64,000 nucleotides of DNA from Metapseudomonas otitidis. GTDB lineage: Bacteria > Pseudomonadota > Gammaproteobacteria > Pseudomonadales > Pseudomonadaceae. The notes under the pieces were generated by a model. That model was not told the DNA's origin. It made no database searches and saw only the letters and a list, made by a program, of their open reading frames with translations. The stretch is taken from NCBI RefSeq assembly GCF_900111835.1, contig NZ_FOJP01000002.1, forward strand, positions 124,001-188,000. Direction: 5' to 3'. A program made the position numbers and the translations under genes. Numbering within the stretch: position 1 is the first letter of the stretch; each line of letters starts with the position of its first letter. Positions 26,781 to 38,738 of this stretch are shown here, piece by piece.

Positions 26781-27391
26781 TTACCGTTTGTTCTTGATCG
26801 AGGTGCCCAGACCCTGAAGGAACGCCACCAGTGCGTCCATCTCGGTCTTGCCCTTGACCGCGTCACGTGCGCCGGCGATGTCATCGTCGGTGTAGGGGAC
26901 GCCGAGGGTACGAAGCGCTTGCATCTTGGCAGCGGTGTCTTTGCCGTCGAGCTTGTTCTCAACCAGCCAGGGGTAGGCAGGCATCTTCGACTCGGGCACC
27001 ACGTTGCGCGGGTTGTACAGGTGCGCACGGTGCCAGTCGTCGGAGTAGCGGCCGCCTACGCGGGCCAGGTCCGGGCCGGTCCGCTTGGAGCCCCACAGGA
27101 AGGGGTGGTCCCACACGCTTTCACCGGCAACGGAGTAGTGGCCGTAGCGCTCGGTCTCGGCGCGGAAGGGGCGAACCATCTGCGAGTGGCAGCCGACGCA
27201 GCCTTCGCGGATGTAGATGTCGCGGCCTTCCAGCTCCAGCGCGGTACGCGGCTTCATGCCTTCGACCGGGGTGTTGGTCACGTCCTGGAAGAACAGCGGG
27301 ACGATCTGCACGAGACCGCCGATGCTAACGGCGATCACCATGAACAGTGCCAGCAGACCGACGTTCTTCTCGACTAATTCGTGTTGCTTCA

Positions 27392-27392
<1 letters not shown>
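26781..27392 (-). CDS. ccoO1: cbb3 oxidase monohaem subunit CcoO, proximal operon
   Basis: A 203-residue membrane-anchored cytochrome c. The N-terminal helix ([20 protein letters not shown]) is followed by haem site [11 protein letters not shown] and the Met ligand region SKMPAYPWL. Start and ccoN stop overlap by one base (TAATG). A stretch of the gene is nearly identical at DNA level to the distal copy, see findings. Confidence 0.95.
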
Positions 27393-29132
<1,740 letters not shown>

Positions 29133-29149
29133 TATATATAAGGAGGGGT

Positions 29150-29167
29150 GGACACCTCCCTGTGTCC
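29150..29167 (-). other. Hairpin with an AGGGAG loop on the minus strand
   Basis: On the minus strand GGACAC-AGGGAG-GTGTCC: a 6-bp stem displaying the ANGGA element favoured by RsmA/CsrA. Confidence 0.45.
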
Positions 29168-29236
29168 GGTTTGCCCTTCTTGCGTCGGGCTGCCTTTGCG
29201 CGGCTTCCGTCAGGCGCCTTTCGGGCCGGGCGGGGT

Positions 29237-29258
29237 GGCGACGCCTCCTTGCGTCGCC
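29237..29258 (-). other. Hairpin with an AAGGAG loop just after the distal ccoP
   Basis: On the minus strand GGCGACGC-AAGGAG-GCGTCGCC, perfect 8-bp stem, 9 bp downstream of the distal ccoP stop. The loop is again of the ANGGA type. It is followed by no T-run. Confidence 0.55.
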
Positions 29259-29267
29259 GGTCTCGGG

Positions 29268-30206
29268 TTACTCCGCTGCGACTTTGTCGCCGCCCTTGCG
29301 GGACAGGCTGTACACGTAGGCGGCCAGGATGTGGACCTTGTCCTGACCCAGGTACTGGTCCTGGGCGGGCATCTGGCCGTTACGACCGTAACGGATGGTC
29401 TGTTGCAGTTGGGCCAGGCTGGAGCCGTAGATCCAGGCGGCGGGCTTGGTCAGGTCCGGAGCGCCCATGGCCGGGGTGCCATGGCCTTCGGGGCCGTGGC
29501 AGGCCACGCAGGTGCTGGCGAACAGGGCCTTGCCGGCGGCCACGTCGGCCTTGGCGTCTTCCGGCAGCTTCAGGCCGGCCAGGTCCTGGCGGACATAGGC
29601 GGCCACGTTCTTGACGCCATCCTCACCGAGTACCTCGCCCCAGGCCGGCATGGCAGCCATGCGACCGTGGAGGATGGTGGTCTTGATGGTTTCGGCGTCG
29701 CCGCCCCAGCGCCAGCTGTCGTCGGCCAGGTTCGGGAAGCCGACGGCGCCCTTGGCGTCCGAGCCGTGGCAGATGGAGCAGTAGGTGGCGAACAGGCGGC
29801 CGCCCATCTTCAGGGCCTGCGGATCCTGGGCAACGGCTTCGACCGGCATGGCCGAATACTTGGCGAAGATCGGGCCGTACATCGCGTTGGCCTTGTCCAC
29901 TTCGCGCTGCCATTGCTTGTCCTGGGTCCAGCCGTCGTCATAGCCCGGCAGCACGCCCTTCCAGTTGCCCAGGCCCGGGTAGAGCGCCAGGTAGCCGAAG
30001 GTGAAGATGATGGTGCCGACGAACAGCATGAACCACCACTTGGGCAGCGGGTTGTCGTACTCCTCGATGCCGTCGAAGCTGTGGCCCATGGTCTTGTCGA
30101 CCGTGCCCTTGGCTTCGCCCTTGCGGGTGGCGAAAACCAGCCAGAGCAGCGCCACCAGGGTGAACAGGGTGAGCAGGGAGATGTACCAGCTCCAGAAAGT
30201 GCTCAT
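29268..30206 (-). CDS. ccoP2: cbb3 oxidase dihaem subunit CcoP, distal operon
   Basis: A 312-residue homologue of the proximal CcoP with the same layout: two membrane helices, haem sites CSICH and CVACH, and Met regions AAMPAWG and GQMPAQD. It is 12 residues shorter than the proximal copy, the periplasmic linker after the second helix being shorter ([16 protein letters not shown]). It overlaps ccoQ2 by ATGA. Confidence 0.94.
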   Translation of the reverse strand: MSTFWSWYISLLTLFTLVALLWLVFATRKGEAKGTVDKTMGHSFDGIEEYDNPLPKWWFMLFVGTIIFTFGYLALYPGLGNWKGVLPGYDDGWTQDKQWQREVDKANAMYGPIFAKYSAMPVEAVAQDPQALKMGGRLFATYCSICHGSDAKGAVGFPNLADDSWRWGGDAETIKTTILHGRMAAMPAWGEVLGEDGVKNVAAYVRQDLAGLKLPEDAKADVAAGKALFASTCVACHGPEGHGTPAMGAPDLTKPAAWIYGSSLAQLQQTIRYGRNGQMPAQDQYLGQDKVHILAAYVYSLSRKGGDKVAAE

Positions 30207-30385
30207 TCGAATGTGCTCCTAGAATCATTCCGGTCTTGCGGGCTTGGCAGGTCGTCGCCGAAGGGCAGCAGGGCGGCCTGGTCGAAATCGGCCTTGCGGC
30301 GCCCGCTGTAGGCCCAGCAGATAACCCCGATCATCGCGACCAGCACCATCAGGGTGCCCAGGCCGCGAAGCGTTCCGATGTCCAT
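30203..30385 (-). CDS. ccoQ2: cbb3 oxidase subunit CcoQ, distal operon
   Basis: A 60-residue single-span protein ([21 protein letters not shown], then LLPFGDDLP). Homologous to the proximal ccoQ but more divergent than the other subunits. Between ccoO2 (3-bp gap) and ccoP2 (overlap). Confidence 0.92.
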   Translation of the reverse strand: MDIGTLRGLGTLMVLVAMIGVICWAYSGRRKADFDQAALLPFGDDLPSPQDRNDSRSTFE

Positions 30386-30388
30386 GCC

Positions 30389-31000
30389 TTACCTCTTGTT
30401 CTTCAGGCTGGTGCCGAGCACCTGCAGGTAGGCCACCAGGGCGTCCATCTCGGTCTTGCCCTTCACGGCATCGGAGGCACCGGCGATGTCTTCTGCGGTA
30501 TAGGGAACGCCCAGCGTGCGCATGGCCGAGAGCTTGGCGGCGGTGTCCTTGCCGTCCAGGGTGTGCTCGACCAGCCAGGGGTAGGCGGGCATCTTCGACT
30601 CGGGCACCACGTTGCGCGGGTTGTAGAGGTGCGCACGGTGCCAGTCGTCGGAGTAGCGGCCGCCTACGCGGGCCAGGTCCGGGCCGGTCCGCTTGGAGCC
30701 CCACAGGAAGGGGTGGTCCCACACGCTTTCACCGGCAACGGAGTAGTGGCCGTAGCGCTCGGTCTCGGCGCGGAAGGGACGGACCATCTGCGAGTGGCAG
30801 CCGACGCAGCCTTCGCGGATGTAGATGTCGCGGCCTTCCAGTTGCAGGGCGGTGTAGGGCTTCATGCCTTCGACCGGGGTGTTGGTCACGTCCTGGAAGA
30901 ACAGCGGGACGATCTGAACCAGGCCGCCGATGCTGACGGCCAGGATCATGAACAACGCCATCAGGCCGACGTTCTTCTCGATGACTTCATGCTTTTTCAT
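30389..31000 (-). CDS. ccoO2: cbb3 oxidase monohaem subunit CcoO, distal operon
   Basis: A 203-residue protein, same length as the proximal copy, with haem site [11 protein letters not shown]. The protein differs mainly at the N-terminal helix and the C-terminal end; the middle is virtually identical down to codon choice. Confidence 0.95.
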   Translation of the reverse strand: MKKHEVIEKNVGLMALFMILAVSIGGLVQIVPLFFQDVTNTPVEGMKPYTALQLEGRDIYIREGCVGCHSQMVRPFRAETERYGHYSVAGESVWDHPFLWGSKRTGPDLARVGGRYSDDWHRAHLYNPRNVVPESKMPAYPWLVEHTLDGKDTAAKLSAMRTLGVPYTAEDIAGASDAVKGKTEMDALVAYLQVLGTSLKNKR

Positions 31001-31011
31001 CTATCGGCTCC

Positions 31012-32436
31012 TCAGGCGATCTGGGCGATGGCGTCGTACTCGGCCGGCTTGGCGGCCTTGACGGTGCGGTAGGTGTTGTAGGCCATCAGCAGCATGCCGG
31101 AGAGGAAGATCGCGCCGCCGATCATGCGCACCACGAAGCCGGGGTGGCTGGCTTCCAGCGCTTCGACGAAGGAGTAGGTGAGGGTGCCGTCTTCGTTGAC
31201 TGCACGCCACATTAGGCCCTGGGCGATGCCGTTGACCCACATCGAGGCGATGTAGAGCACGGTGCCGATGGTGGCCAGCCAGAAGTGTGCGTTGATCAGG
31301 CCGACGCTGTGCATCTGCTCGCGACCGAACACCTTCGGGATCAGGTGGTACAGCGAGCCGATGGACACCATCGCAACCCAGCCGAGGGCACCGGCGTGTA
31401 CGTGGCCGATGGTCCAGTCGGTGTAGTGGGAGAGGGCGTTGACGGTCTTGATGGCCATCATCGGGCCTTCGAAGGTGCTCATGCCGTAGAAGGCCAGGGA
31501 GACCACCAGGAAGCGCAGGATTGGATCGTCGCGCAGCTTATGCCAGGCGCCCGACAGGGTCATCATGCCGTTGATCATGCCGCCCCAGCTCGGAGCCAGC
31601 AGGATCAGGGACATCACCATGCCCAGGGACTGCGCCCAATCCGGCAGCGCGGTGTAGTGCAGGTGGTGCGGACCGGCCCAGATGTAAACGGCGATCAGCG
31701 CCCAGAAGTGCACGATGGACAGGCGATAGGAGTAGACCGGACGGCCCGCCTGCTTCGGCACGAAGTAGTACATCATCCCCAGGAAGCCGGCGGTCAGGAA
31801 GAAGCCCACCGCGTTGTGGCCGTACCACCACTGGATCATGGCGTCGGTCGCACCGGCATACAGCGAGTAGGACTTGGTCAGGGTGACCGGGATTTCCAGG
31901 TTGTTGACGATGTGCAGAATGGCCACGGTCAGGATGAACCCGCCGAAGAACCAGTTGCCCACGTAGATGTGTTTGGTGCGGCGCTTCATCACGGTGCCGA
32001 AGAACACCATGGCGTAGGCCACCCAGACGACGGTGATGAGCAGGTCGATCGGCCATTCCAGCTCGGCGTATTCCTTCGAGCTAGTCCAGCCCATCGGCAG
32101 GCTGATCGCGGCGAGCACGATCACCAGTTGCCAACCCCAGAAGGTGAAGGCCGCGAGGCCATCGGACACCAGGCGGGTCTGGCAGGTACGCTGGACGGCG
32201 TAGTAAGAGGTTGCGAACAGCGCGCAGCCACCGAAGGCGAAGATCACCGCGTTGGTGTGCAGCGGGCGCAAGCGGCCAAAACTGGTCCAGGGAAGGTTGA
32301 AATTGAGCTCCGGCCAGGCCAGCTGAGCGGCAATGAGAACGCCGAGCCCCATCCCGACGATTCCCCAGACCACCGTCATGATGGCGAACTGGCGGACCAC
32401 CTTGTAGTTGTAGGCGGTACTGACTTCTGTGTTCAT
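31012..32436 (-). CDS. ccoN2: cbb3 oxidase catalytic subunit CcoN, distal operon
   Basis: A 474-residue subunit I with the same His-bearing segments as the proximal copy ([37 protein letters not shown]). Start ATG 32436 ([14 protein letters not shown]). First gene of ccoNOQP-2, with a perfect Anr box 72 bp upstream, so it is expected to be induced when oxygen falls. Confidence 0.95.
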   Translation of the reverse strand: MNTEVSTAYNYKVVRQFAIMTVVWGIVGMGLGVLIAAQLAWPELNFNLPWTSFGRLRPLHTNAVIFAFGGCALFATSYYAVQRTCQTRLVSDGLAAFTFWGWQLVIVLAAISLPMGWTSSKEYAELEWPIDLLITVVWVAYAMVFFGTVMKRRTKHIYVGNWFFGGFILTVAILHIVNNLEIPVTLTKSYSLYAGATDAMIQWWYGHNAVGFFLTAGFLGMMYYFVPKQAGRPVYSYRLSIVHFWALIAVYIWAGPHHLHYTALPDWAQSLGMVMSLILLAPSWGGMINGMMTLSGAWHKLRDDPILRFLVVSLAFYGMSTFEGPMMAIKTVNALSHYTDWTIGHVHAGALGWVAMVSIGSLYHLIPKVFGREQMHSVGLINAHFWLATIGTVLYIASMWVNGIAQGLMWRAVNEDGTLTYSFVEALEASHPGFVVRMIGGAIFLSGMLLMAYNTYRTVKAAKPAEYDAIAQIA

Positions 32437-32507
32437 GTGCTTGGGCTTCCGTACACGGTTTTTTAGGAATTGCCGCGAAAGCATGGTTAAACACCCGTTT
32501 TGCCCCA

Positions 32508-32521
32508 TTGATCTGGATCAA
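32508..32521 (-). promoter_or_regulatory. Perfect Anr/Dnr box upstream of ccoN2
   Basis: TTGATCTGGATCAA, an exact match to TTGAT-N4-ATCAA and a perfect palindrome, 72 bp from the ccoN2 start. It also lies 28 bp before the ATG of the divergent hydrolase gene, so it could affect both. Confidence 0.88.
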
Positions 32522-32548
32522 CAGCCAACAGCTAGCGGAGAAGTCCGA

Positions 32549-33166
32549 ATGTTCCTGTGGGAGAGGCCGTCAGGCCCGACTGATAGCACCCTGATACTGG
32601 CCCACGGCGCAGGCGCGCCGATGGACAGTCCGTTCATGGATGAAATGGCGCGGAGGCTTGCGCAGAGCGGCATTGCGACCGTGCGCTTCGAGTTTCCCTA
32701 CATGGCTGCGAGGCGCGAAGACGGGCGTCGCCGTCCCCCCAATCCGCAGGCCGTATTGCTCGATTGCTGGCGGGATGTGCATGCCCAGGTGCGACAGCAG
32801 GTCACGGGGCAATTGGCCATCGGTGGCAAGTCCATGGGCGGGAGGATGGCCAGTCTGCTGGCCGATGAGCTGAAGGCCGACGCCCTGGTCTGCCTCGGTT
32901 ATCCCTTCTACGCCGCCGGCAAACCCGAGAAGCCCCGGGTGGCGCACCTGGCGGATCTGCGCACCCGCACCCTCATCGTCCAGGGCGAGCGGGATGCCCT
33001 CGGCGACCGCGAAACCGTCGCCGGCTACTGCCTCTCCGACGCCATCCAGCTGCACTGGCTGGAAGCCGCCGACCATGACCTGAAGCCCCTCAAGGCGTCC
33101 GGCCACACCCATGCCGAGCACCTCCAGACTGCCGCCGAGCAGATCGCCCGCTTCCTCAAAGGGTGA
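32549..33166 (+). CDS. Alpha/beta-hydrolase family protein (KANL3/Tex30-like)
   Basis: A 205-residue small hydrolase. It has the oxyanion strand LILAHGAGAPMDSP, nucleophile elbow GGKSMGGRMAS, a late Asp (VQGERDALGD) and catalytic His in EAADHDLKP. That completes a Ser-Asp-His triad. I choose ATG 32549, preceded by GCGGAGAAG; two earlier in-frame ATGs (32429, 32483) would place the Anr box inside the coding region and one overlaps ccoN2. Substrate unknown. Confidence 0.85.
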   Translation: MFLWERPSGPTDSTLILAHGAGAPMDSPFMDEMARRLAQSGIATVRFEFPYMAARREDGRRRPPNPQAVLLDCWRDVHAQVRQQVTGQLAIGGKSMGGRMASLLADELKADALVCLGYPFYAAGKPEKPRVAHLADLRTRTLIVQGERDALGDRETVAGYCLSDAIQLHWLEAADHDLKPLKASGHTHAEHLQTAAEQIARFLKG

Positions 33167-33181
33167 GCGGAGGAGGGCGGG

Positions 33182-33652
33182 TCAGCGGCGCAGCAGGTCC
33201 AATGCGCCACCGCCTTCCTTCACCGTCTGCAGGATGATTTCCGAACGGATGTCGGTCACCCCGTGGGCCCGGTTCAGGCGCGTGACGATGAAGTCGGAGA
33301 ACTGCTTCAGGTTGCGCGCCTGCACCCGCAGCACGTAGTTGCTCGCCCCGGTCACGATGTAGGCGCTGACCACCTCCGGCCAGCCCTGCAGCTGCTCCAC
33401 GAAGCGCTCGTGCCAGTCCGCCTCGTCCTGGCGCATGGACACATGCACCAGCGCCTCCAGCTCCACCCCCAGGCGCTCCGCGTCCAGCACCGGTCGATAC
33501 CCCCGCACGATGCCGCTGTCCTCCAGGTTGCGCAGGCGCCGCAGGCAGGCCGACGGTGACAGCGAGACCCGTTCCGCCAGCTCCTGGTTGCTGATCCGGC
33601 CGTCGTGCTGCAGGCAATGGAGGATGCGGATATCGGTGCTGTCCAGGGTCAT
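33182..33652 (-). CDS. kynR: Lrp/AsnC-family regulator, probable KynR
   Basis: A 156-residue protein. The N-terminal winged HTH (ISNQELAERVSLSPSACLRRL) and C-terminal RAM/effector domain (VVSAYIVTGASNYVLRV) match Lrp/AsnC. Divergent from kynB, 130 bp apart. In P. aeruginosa the equivalent KynR activates kyn genes in response to kynurenine; the name is assigned from this arrangement. Confidence 0.85.
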   Translation of the reverse strand: MTLDSTDIRILHCLQHDGRISNQELAERVSLSPSACLRRLRNLEDSGIVRGYRPVLDAERLGVELEALVHVSMRQDEADWHERFVEQLQGWPEVVSAYIVTGASNYVLRVQARNLKQFSDFIVTRLNRAHGVTDIRSEIILQTVKEGGGALDLLRR

Positions 33653-33782
33653 GAGAATAAAATTTCAGGAAAATGGAGTTTCATAGAATTTACTGCGACT
33701 GGATGACGCAAGCGTCGCAAAGATAGCACGATAATTCGAAGGCCTTTGCAGCATGATTTTTTCGCCCAACGAGGAGAAGACC
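33653..33782. promoter_or_regulatory. Divergent kynR-kynB promoter region
   Basis: An AT-rich stretch (33655-33700, with AATAAAATTTCAGG and ATAGAATTTAC) in otherwise GC-rich DNA. It is likely to hold both promoters and the Lrp-type binding sites. Short symmetrical elements such as TTTCAGGAAA occur, but I cannot define the operator. Confidence 0.5.
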
Positions 33783-34424
33783 ATGCGCAATGAGCCGTTG
33801 CTGTGGGACATCAGCCCACCCCTGAACAGCCAGACCCCCACCTGGCCTGGCGACACCCCTTTCCAGCAGCACGCCACCTGGCAGATCGACGCGCACTGCC
33901 CGGTCAACGTCGGGCGCATCACCCTCTCGTCCCACACCGGCGCCCACGCCGACGCCCCGCTGCACTACGACCCGGCCGGCGCCGCCATCGGCGCCGTCTC
34001 GCTCGCGCCCTACCTCGGCCCCTGCCGCGTGATTCATTGCCTGGACGCCGAGGGCCTCGTCGAACCCCATCACCTGCAGCCTCACCTCGCCGGCGTCCCG
34101 CCCCGGGTGCTGATCCGCACCTGCCAGGTCGCCCCGCAGGACCGCTGGCCCGACACCTTCACCGCCATCGCCGCCGACGCCATCGCGCTGCTCGCCGCCC
34201 ATGGCGTCTGCCTGGTGGGGACCGACACCCCGTCCCTCGACCCCCAGCACAGCAAGACCCTCGACGCCCACCACGCCGTTGCCGCCCACGGCATGGCGAT
34301 CCTCGAAGGCCTGGTGCTCGACGAGGTACCCCAGGGCGATTACGAACTCATCGCCCTGCCGCTCAAGTTCACCCAACTCGATGCCAGCCCGGTCCGTGCC
34401 GTGCTGCGTCGCCTGTCGACCTAG
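33783..34424 (+). CDS. kynB: Arylformamidase (kynurenine formamidase)
   Basis: A 213-residue enzyme hydrolysing N-formylkynurenine to kynurenine and formate. The metal-binding signature [11 protein letters not shown] is present near residue 51, and GTDTPSLDP further on is typical of bacterial KynB. Start 33783 follows GAGGAGAAGACC. First gene of kynB-kynU-porin-permease; no kynA (tryptophan dioxygenase) is in the window. Confidence 0.95.
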   Translation: MRNEPLLWDISPPLNSQTPTWPGDTPFQQHATWQIDAHCPVNVGRITLSSHTGAHADAPLHYDPAGAAIGAVSLAPYLGPCRVIHCLDAEGLVEPHHLQPHLAGVPPRVLIRTCQVAPQDRWPDTFTAIAADAIALLAAHGVCLVGTDTPSLDPQHSKTLDAHHAVAAHGMAILEGLVLDEVPQGDYELIALPLKFTQLDASPVRAVLRRLST

Positions 34425-34433
34425 GAGCCGACC

Positions 34434-35684
34434 ATGACAACAAGACAAGCCTGCCTCGACCTCGACGCCCGCGATGCCCTCGCGCCCCTGCGCGACGCCT
34501 TCGCCCTGCCCGATGGGGTCATCTACCTCGACGGCAACTCCCTCGGCGCGCGCCCCAAGGCCGCCCTCGAACGGGCCCGGCAAGTGGTAGAGGACGAATG
34601 GGGCACCGGCCTGATCGGCAGCTGGAACGAAGCCGGCTGGCGCGGCCTGCCCGAGCGCCTGGGCAACCAGCTCGCCGGGCTCATCGGCGCCGGCCAGGAC
34701 GAAGTGGTGATCACCGACACCACCTCCATCAACCTCTTCAAGGTGCTGGTCGCCGCCCTGCGCGTGCAGGCCCAGCGCGACCCCGCTCGCAAGGTCATCG
34801 TCACCGAGAGCAGCAACTTCCCCACCGACATCTACATGGTCGAAGGCCTCGCCGACCTGCTCCAGCAGGGCTACAGCCTGCGCCTGGTGGACACCCCCGA
34901 GGAACTGCCCGCCGCCATCGGCACCGACACCGCCGTCGCCCTCATCACCCAGGTCAACTACAAGACCGGCTACCTGCATGACATGCAGGCCCTCACCGCC
35001 CTGGCCCACGAATGCGGCGCGCTGACCATCTGGGACCTCTGCCACTCCGCCGGCGCCGTGCCCATCGACCTCACCGCCGCCAAGGCCGACTACGCCATCG
35101 GCTGCACCTACAAGTACCTCAACGGCGGCCCCGGCTCCCCCGCCTTCGTCTGGGTCGCCCCCGCCCTGCGCGAGCTGGTCTGGCAACCGCTGTCCGGCTG
35201 GTGGGGCCACGCCCGCCAGTTCGGCATGGAGCCCGCCTACGAGCCGGCACCCGGCATCGGCCGCTACCTCTGCGGCACCCAGCCGATCACCTCCCTGGCC
35301 ATGATCGAATGCGGCCTCGAGGTCTACGCCCGCACCAGCATGGAGGCCCTGCGGGAGAAGTCCCTGGCCCTCACCGACCTGTTCATCGAGCGCGTCCAGG
35401 CCCGCTGCGGCCAGCACCCGCTCACCCTGGTCACCCCCCTGGAGCACGCACGCCGTGGCAGCCACGTCAGCTACGAGCACCCCGAGGGCTACGCCATCAT
35501 CCAGGCGCTGATCGACCGGGGCGTGGTCGGCGACTACCGCGAGCCGCGCATCATGCGCTTCGGCTTCACCCCCCTCTACACCCGCTTTGTCGACGTCTGG
35601 GACGCCGCCGAAACCCTCGGCGAGATCCTCGACAGCGAGGCCTGGCGCCAGGAGCGCTTCATGGCCCGCAAGCAGGTGACCTGA
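34434..35684 (+). CDS. kynU: Kynureninase
   Basis: A 416-residue PLP enzyme cleaving kynurenine to anthranilate and alanine. The N-terminal [11 protein letters not shown], the Asp in [13 protein letters not shown] that contacts the PLP pyridine ring and the Schiff-base Lys in [12 protein letters not shown] are all present. Nine bases separate it from kynB. Confidence 0.96.
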   Translation: MTTRQACLDLDARDALAPLRDAFALPDGVIYLDGNSLGARPKAALERARQVVEDEWGTGLIGSWNEAGWRGLPERLGNQLAGLIGAGQDEVVITDTTSINLFKVLVAALRVQAQRDPARKVIVTESSNFPTDIYMVEGLADLLQQGYSLRLVDTPEELPAAIGTDTAVALITQVNYKTGYLHDMQALTALAHECGALTIWDLCHSAGAVPIDLTAAKADYAIGCTYKYLNGGPGSPAFVWVAPALRELVWQPLSGWWGHARQFGMEPAYEPAPGIGRYLCGTQPITSLAMIECGLEVYARTSMEALREKSLALTDLFIERVQARCGQHPLTLVTPLEHARRGSHVSYEHPEGYAIIQALIDRGVVGDYREPRIMRFGFTPLYTRFVDVWDAAETLGEILDSEAWRQERFMARKQVT

Positions 35685-35753
35685 CCCCAAGCACCCGGCG
35701 CCCACCCGGGCGCCTCCACCTCTCACCCATAACCACAACAAGAGGTCGATGAG

Positions 35754-37064
35754 ATGAACACCCCGCGATTGGCCCGCGCCGCCTTGCTCCTGAGCGGCAT
35801 CGCCGCCAGCCCGCTGATGGCCGCCGACAGCCCCGAAGGCTTCCTCGAAGGCAGCCGCCTGCAGCTCAACCAGCGCAACTTCTACTTCCACCGCAACCTG
35901 CTCAACAACCCGGGCGGGCAGAACTACCGCGAGGAGTGGGCCCACGGCTTCACCCTCGACTACCAGTCCGGCTACACCCAGGGCACCGTCGGCTTCGGCC
36001 TGGACGCCTACGCCAACCTCGGCCTCAAGCTCGACAGCAACCGCGCCCGCACCGGTACCGACCTGCTGCCGATCGACTCCCGGGGCCGCCCCGAAGACAG
36101 CCAGGCCGAAATCGGCGGCGCCCTCAAGCTGCGCGTCTCCCGCACCGAGCTGAAGTACGGCAGCCAGGCCCCCATGAACCCCGTGTTCGGCACCGGCAAC
36201 GCGCGGCTGTTCGCCCCCATGCCCATCGGCTTCTCCCTCGGCAGCCGCGAGGTGGAGAACCTGCTGCTGGAGGCCGGGCATTTCACCGCCGGTAACGACG
36301 GCAACTCCACCAACCGCGACGGCGCCCTCAAGGCTCTGTTCGCCCAGGTTGAAACCCGCCGCGCCGACTACCTCGGCGGCCAGTGGACCCCCAGCGACGC
36401 GACCCACGTGTCCGCCTACGCCTCGCGCTATGAGGACATCTGGCGCCAGTACTACCTCGGCGCCGGCCAGCGCCTCGACCTGGCCGACCAGCAGTCCCTG
36501 ACGCTCGACGCCAGCTTCTACCGCACCCTCGACCAGGGCCGCAGCCTGGCCGGCCGGATCGACACCACCGCCTGGTCCGCCTCCGCCCGCTACCGCTTCG
36601 GCGCCCACGCCCTGACCCTGGCGCACCAGCGGGTGAACGGCGACCAGCCCTTCGACTACCTCGGCTTCGACCGCCAGCCCGGCACCTCCATCTACCTCGC
36701 CAACTCCGTGCAGGTCCTCGACTTCAACGCCCCCAACGAGCGCTCCTGGCAAGTGCGCTACGACCTCGACTTCGCCCCCTTCGGCGTGCCCGGGCTCAGC
36801 TTCATGAGCCGCTACATCCGGGGCGACCACATCGACGACAGCCACCGCAGCAGCCCCAGCGCCTACCAGCGCTACGGCGAGGCCGGCAAGCGCTGGGAGC
36901 GGGACATCGAACTCGGCTACGTCGTCCAGGGCGGCAGCGCCAAGGACCTCTCCATCCGCCTGCGCCAGGCCAGCATTCGCTCCACCGCCCAGGTCGGCCG
37001 GGCCGATACCGCCGACAACAACGAACTGCGGGTGATCATCGACTACCCGCTGCAACTGCTCTGA
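35754..37064 (+). CDS. OprD-family outer-membrane porin
   Basis: A 436-residue protein with a cleavable signal peptide (ARAALLLSGIAASPLMAAD, cleavage expected after LMA) and alternating beta-strands ending in a final aromatic-poor strand IIDYPLQLL. Segments such as EEWAHGFTLDYQSGYT and VGFGLDAYANLGLKLD mark the OprD/OpdK substrate-specific channel family. It is within the kyn operon (70 bp after kynU, 33 bp before the permease), so it probably passes tryptophan, kynurenine or a related aromatic. This gene is not part of the P. aeruginosa kyn cluster as I know it. Confidence 0.9.
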   Translation: MNTPRLARAALLLSGIAASPLMAADSPEGFLEGSRLQLNQRNFYFHRNLLNNPGGQNYREEWAHGFTLDYQSGYTQGTVGFGLDAYANLGLKLDSNRARTGTDLLPIDSRGRPEDSQAEIGGALKLRVSRTELKYGSQAPMNPVFGTGNARLFAPMPIGFSLGSREVENLLLEAGHFTAGNDGNSTNRDGALKALFAQVETRRADYLGGQWTPSDATHVSAYASRYEDIWRQYYLGAGQRLDLADQQSLTLDASFYRTLDQGRSLAGRIDTTAWSASARYRFGAHALTLAHQRVNGDQPFDYLGFDRQPGTSIYLANSVQVLDFNAPNERSWQVRYDLDFAPFGVPGLSFMSRYIRGDHIDDSHRSSPSAYQRYGEAGKRWERDIELGYVVQGGSAKDLSIRLRQASIRSTAQVGRADTADNNELRVIIDYPLQLL

Positions 37065-37096
37065 CGCCCCGCATAACGACAACACCGAGGCACACG

Positions 37097-38515
37097 ATGA
37101 ACGACAAGACAGGATTCGCCGCCATCACCGCGCGCGAGCAGGGGCTCAAGCGCCAGCTCACCTCCGGCCAGATGGCCATGATCGCCATTGGCGGTGCCAT
37201 CGGCACCGGCCTGTTCATGGGCAGCAGCTTCGCCATCGGCTTCGCCGGCCCCGGCGTGCTGGTCAGCTACGCCATCGGCGCCCTGATCGCCCTGCTGCTC
37301 ATGGGCTGCCTGGCCGAAATGACCGTCGCCCACCCCACCTCCGGCTCCTTCGGCGCCTACGCCGAGTTCTACATCAGCCCCCTGGCCGGCTTCCTGGTGC
37401 GCTACGCCTACTGGGCCGCCATCGTCCTGGCGGTCGGCACCGAAGTGACCGCCATTGCCGTGTACATGAAGTACTGGTTCCCCGCCGTCGCCGGCTGGGT
37501 CTGGATCCTGCTGTTCTCCGCCGCCCTGGTGGTCACCAACGCCATCAGCGTCAAGGCGTTCGGCCACTTCGAATACGGCTTCTCGGCGATCAAGATCGGC
37601 GCCATCGTCGCCTTCATCCTGCTCGGCGCCTGGCTGGTGTTCGGCGGCGGCGACCCCGCCTACGGCTTCCACCACTACGTCGCCCACGGCGGCTTCATGC
37701 CCCACGGCGTCTCCGGCGTGTGGATCGCCGTGATCATCTCCATCTTCAGCTACCTCAGCATCGAGATGATCGCCGTCGCCGCCGGCGAGGCCGAGCAGCC
37801 GGAGGTGGCCGTCAAGCGCGCCTTCCGCGTCACCATGGCGCGCCTGCTGGTGTTCTACATCCTCACCCTCGCGCTGATCCTCGCCCTGGTGCCGTGGAAC
37901 CAGTCGGGGCAGGGCGCCCAGAGCCCCTTCGTGATGGTGATGGAGCAGGTGGGCATCCCTGGCGCCACCGGGCTGATCAACTTCGTCATCCTCGTCGCCG
38001 CCCTGTCGGCCATGAACAGCCAGCTCTACACCACCACCCGGATGATGTTCAGCCTCGCCCGTGCCGGCCACGCCCCGCGCCTGATGGGGCGCCTCGGCAG
38101 CAACGGCGTCCCGCTCAATGCCCTGGCCCTGTCCTGCACCGGCATCGCCCTGGCCACCCTGGTCAACCTGGTGTTCCCCGAGGAGTCCTTCATGCTGATG
38201 ATGGCCATCTCCATCTTCGGCGCGCTGTTCGCCTGGATGATGATCTTCCTCACCCACTACCGCTTCCGCCGCTACCACGCGCGCAACGGCGGCCTGCAGC
38301 TGTCCTTCCGCATGTGGGGCTTCCCCTGGGCGACCCTGCTGGGCTTTGGGCTGATGGTGGCCATCCTCATCACCACCGCCTTCGTCCCGGCCTTCCACAT
38401 GACCCTGGTGTTCGGCATCCCCTTCCTGCTCGTGCTCTGGGGCGCCTTCCACCTGCTCACACGGCGCGCCAGCCTGCTGGTGGAGGCCGAACAGGCGCCG
38501 GTAGGGGAGAGCTGA
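37097..38515 (+). CDS. Amino-acid permease (APC superfamily, AAT type)
   Basis: A 472-residue, 12-helix inner-membrane transporter. The N-terminal GGAIGTGLFMGSS motif binds substrate in this family; the conserved EMTVAHPTSGSFG is in helix 3. P. aeruginosa has an aromatic-type permease in the same place after kynU, so import of kynurenine or tryptophan is likely. Last gene of the operon, closed by a strong terminator. Confidence 0.92.
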   Translation: MNDKTGFAAITAREQGLKRQLTSGQMAMIAIGGAIGTGLFMGSSFAIGFAGPGVLVSYAIGALIALLLMGCLAEMTVAHPTSGSFGAYAEFYISPLAGFLVRYAYWAAIVLAVGTEVTAIAVYMKYWFPAVAGWVWILLFSAALVVTNAISVKAFGHFEYGFSAIKIGAIVAFILLGAWLVFGGGDPAYGFHHYVAHGGFMPHGVSGVWIAVIISIFSYLSIEMIAVAAGEAEQPEVAVKRAFRVTMARLLVFYILTLALILALVPWNQSGQGAQSPFVMVMEQVGIPGATGLINFVILVAALSAMNSQLYTTTRMMFSLARAGHAPRLMGRLGSNGVPLNALALSCTGIALATLVNLVFPEESFMLMMAISIFGALFAWMMIFLTHYRFRRYHARNGGLQLSFRMWGFPWATLLGFGLMVAILITTAFVPAFHMTLVFGIPFLLVLWGAFHLLTRRASLLVEAEQAPVGES

Positions 38516-38534
38516 CGCCGCCGCAATCCACCTG

Positions 38535-38562
38535 GAAAAAGACACGCTTCGGCGTGTCTTTT
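38535..38562 (+). terminator. Terminator of the kyn operon
   Basis: AAAAAGACACGC-TTCG-GCGTGTCTTTTT, perfect stem with a stable tetraloop. Confidence 0.92.
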
Positions 38563-38738
38563 TCGTTGCGGTGTCGAAGCACACGCGCGCCCATCTGCGA
38601 ACCCATCGACAGGAACCCATCCCGGGGATTGACCTGGCCCGCGCCCCGTCGAAGATGGCGCCCTGGGCACGCCCATCCGCAGGCAGGGAAGCCGCCTCGC
38701 CGGGCGTCGAGGATGACCCATACAAGGAGGTCGGCAAC

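Noticed and set aside
33690-37085. An 1131-codon open frame on the minus strand across the kyn operon
   Set aside because: It is antisense to kynB, kynU and the porin, each with clear family motifs. Its Gly/Ala/Val-rich composition is what high-GC antisense frames produce.
38571-38738. N-terminal extension of the small membrane protein
   Set aside because: The extension is hydrophilic and starts next to the kyn terminator; the ATG at 38739 has a strong ribosome site.
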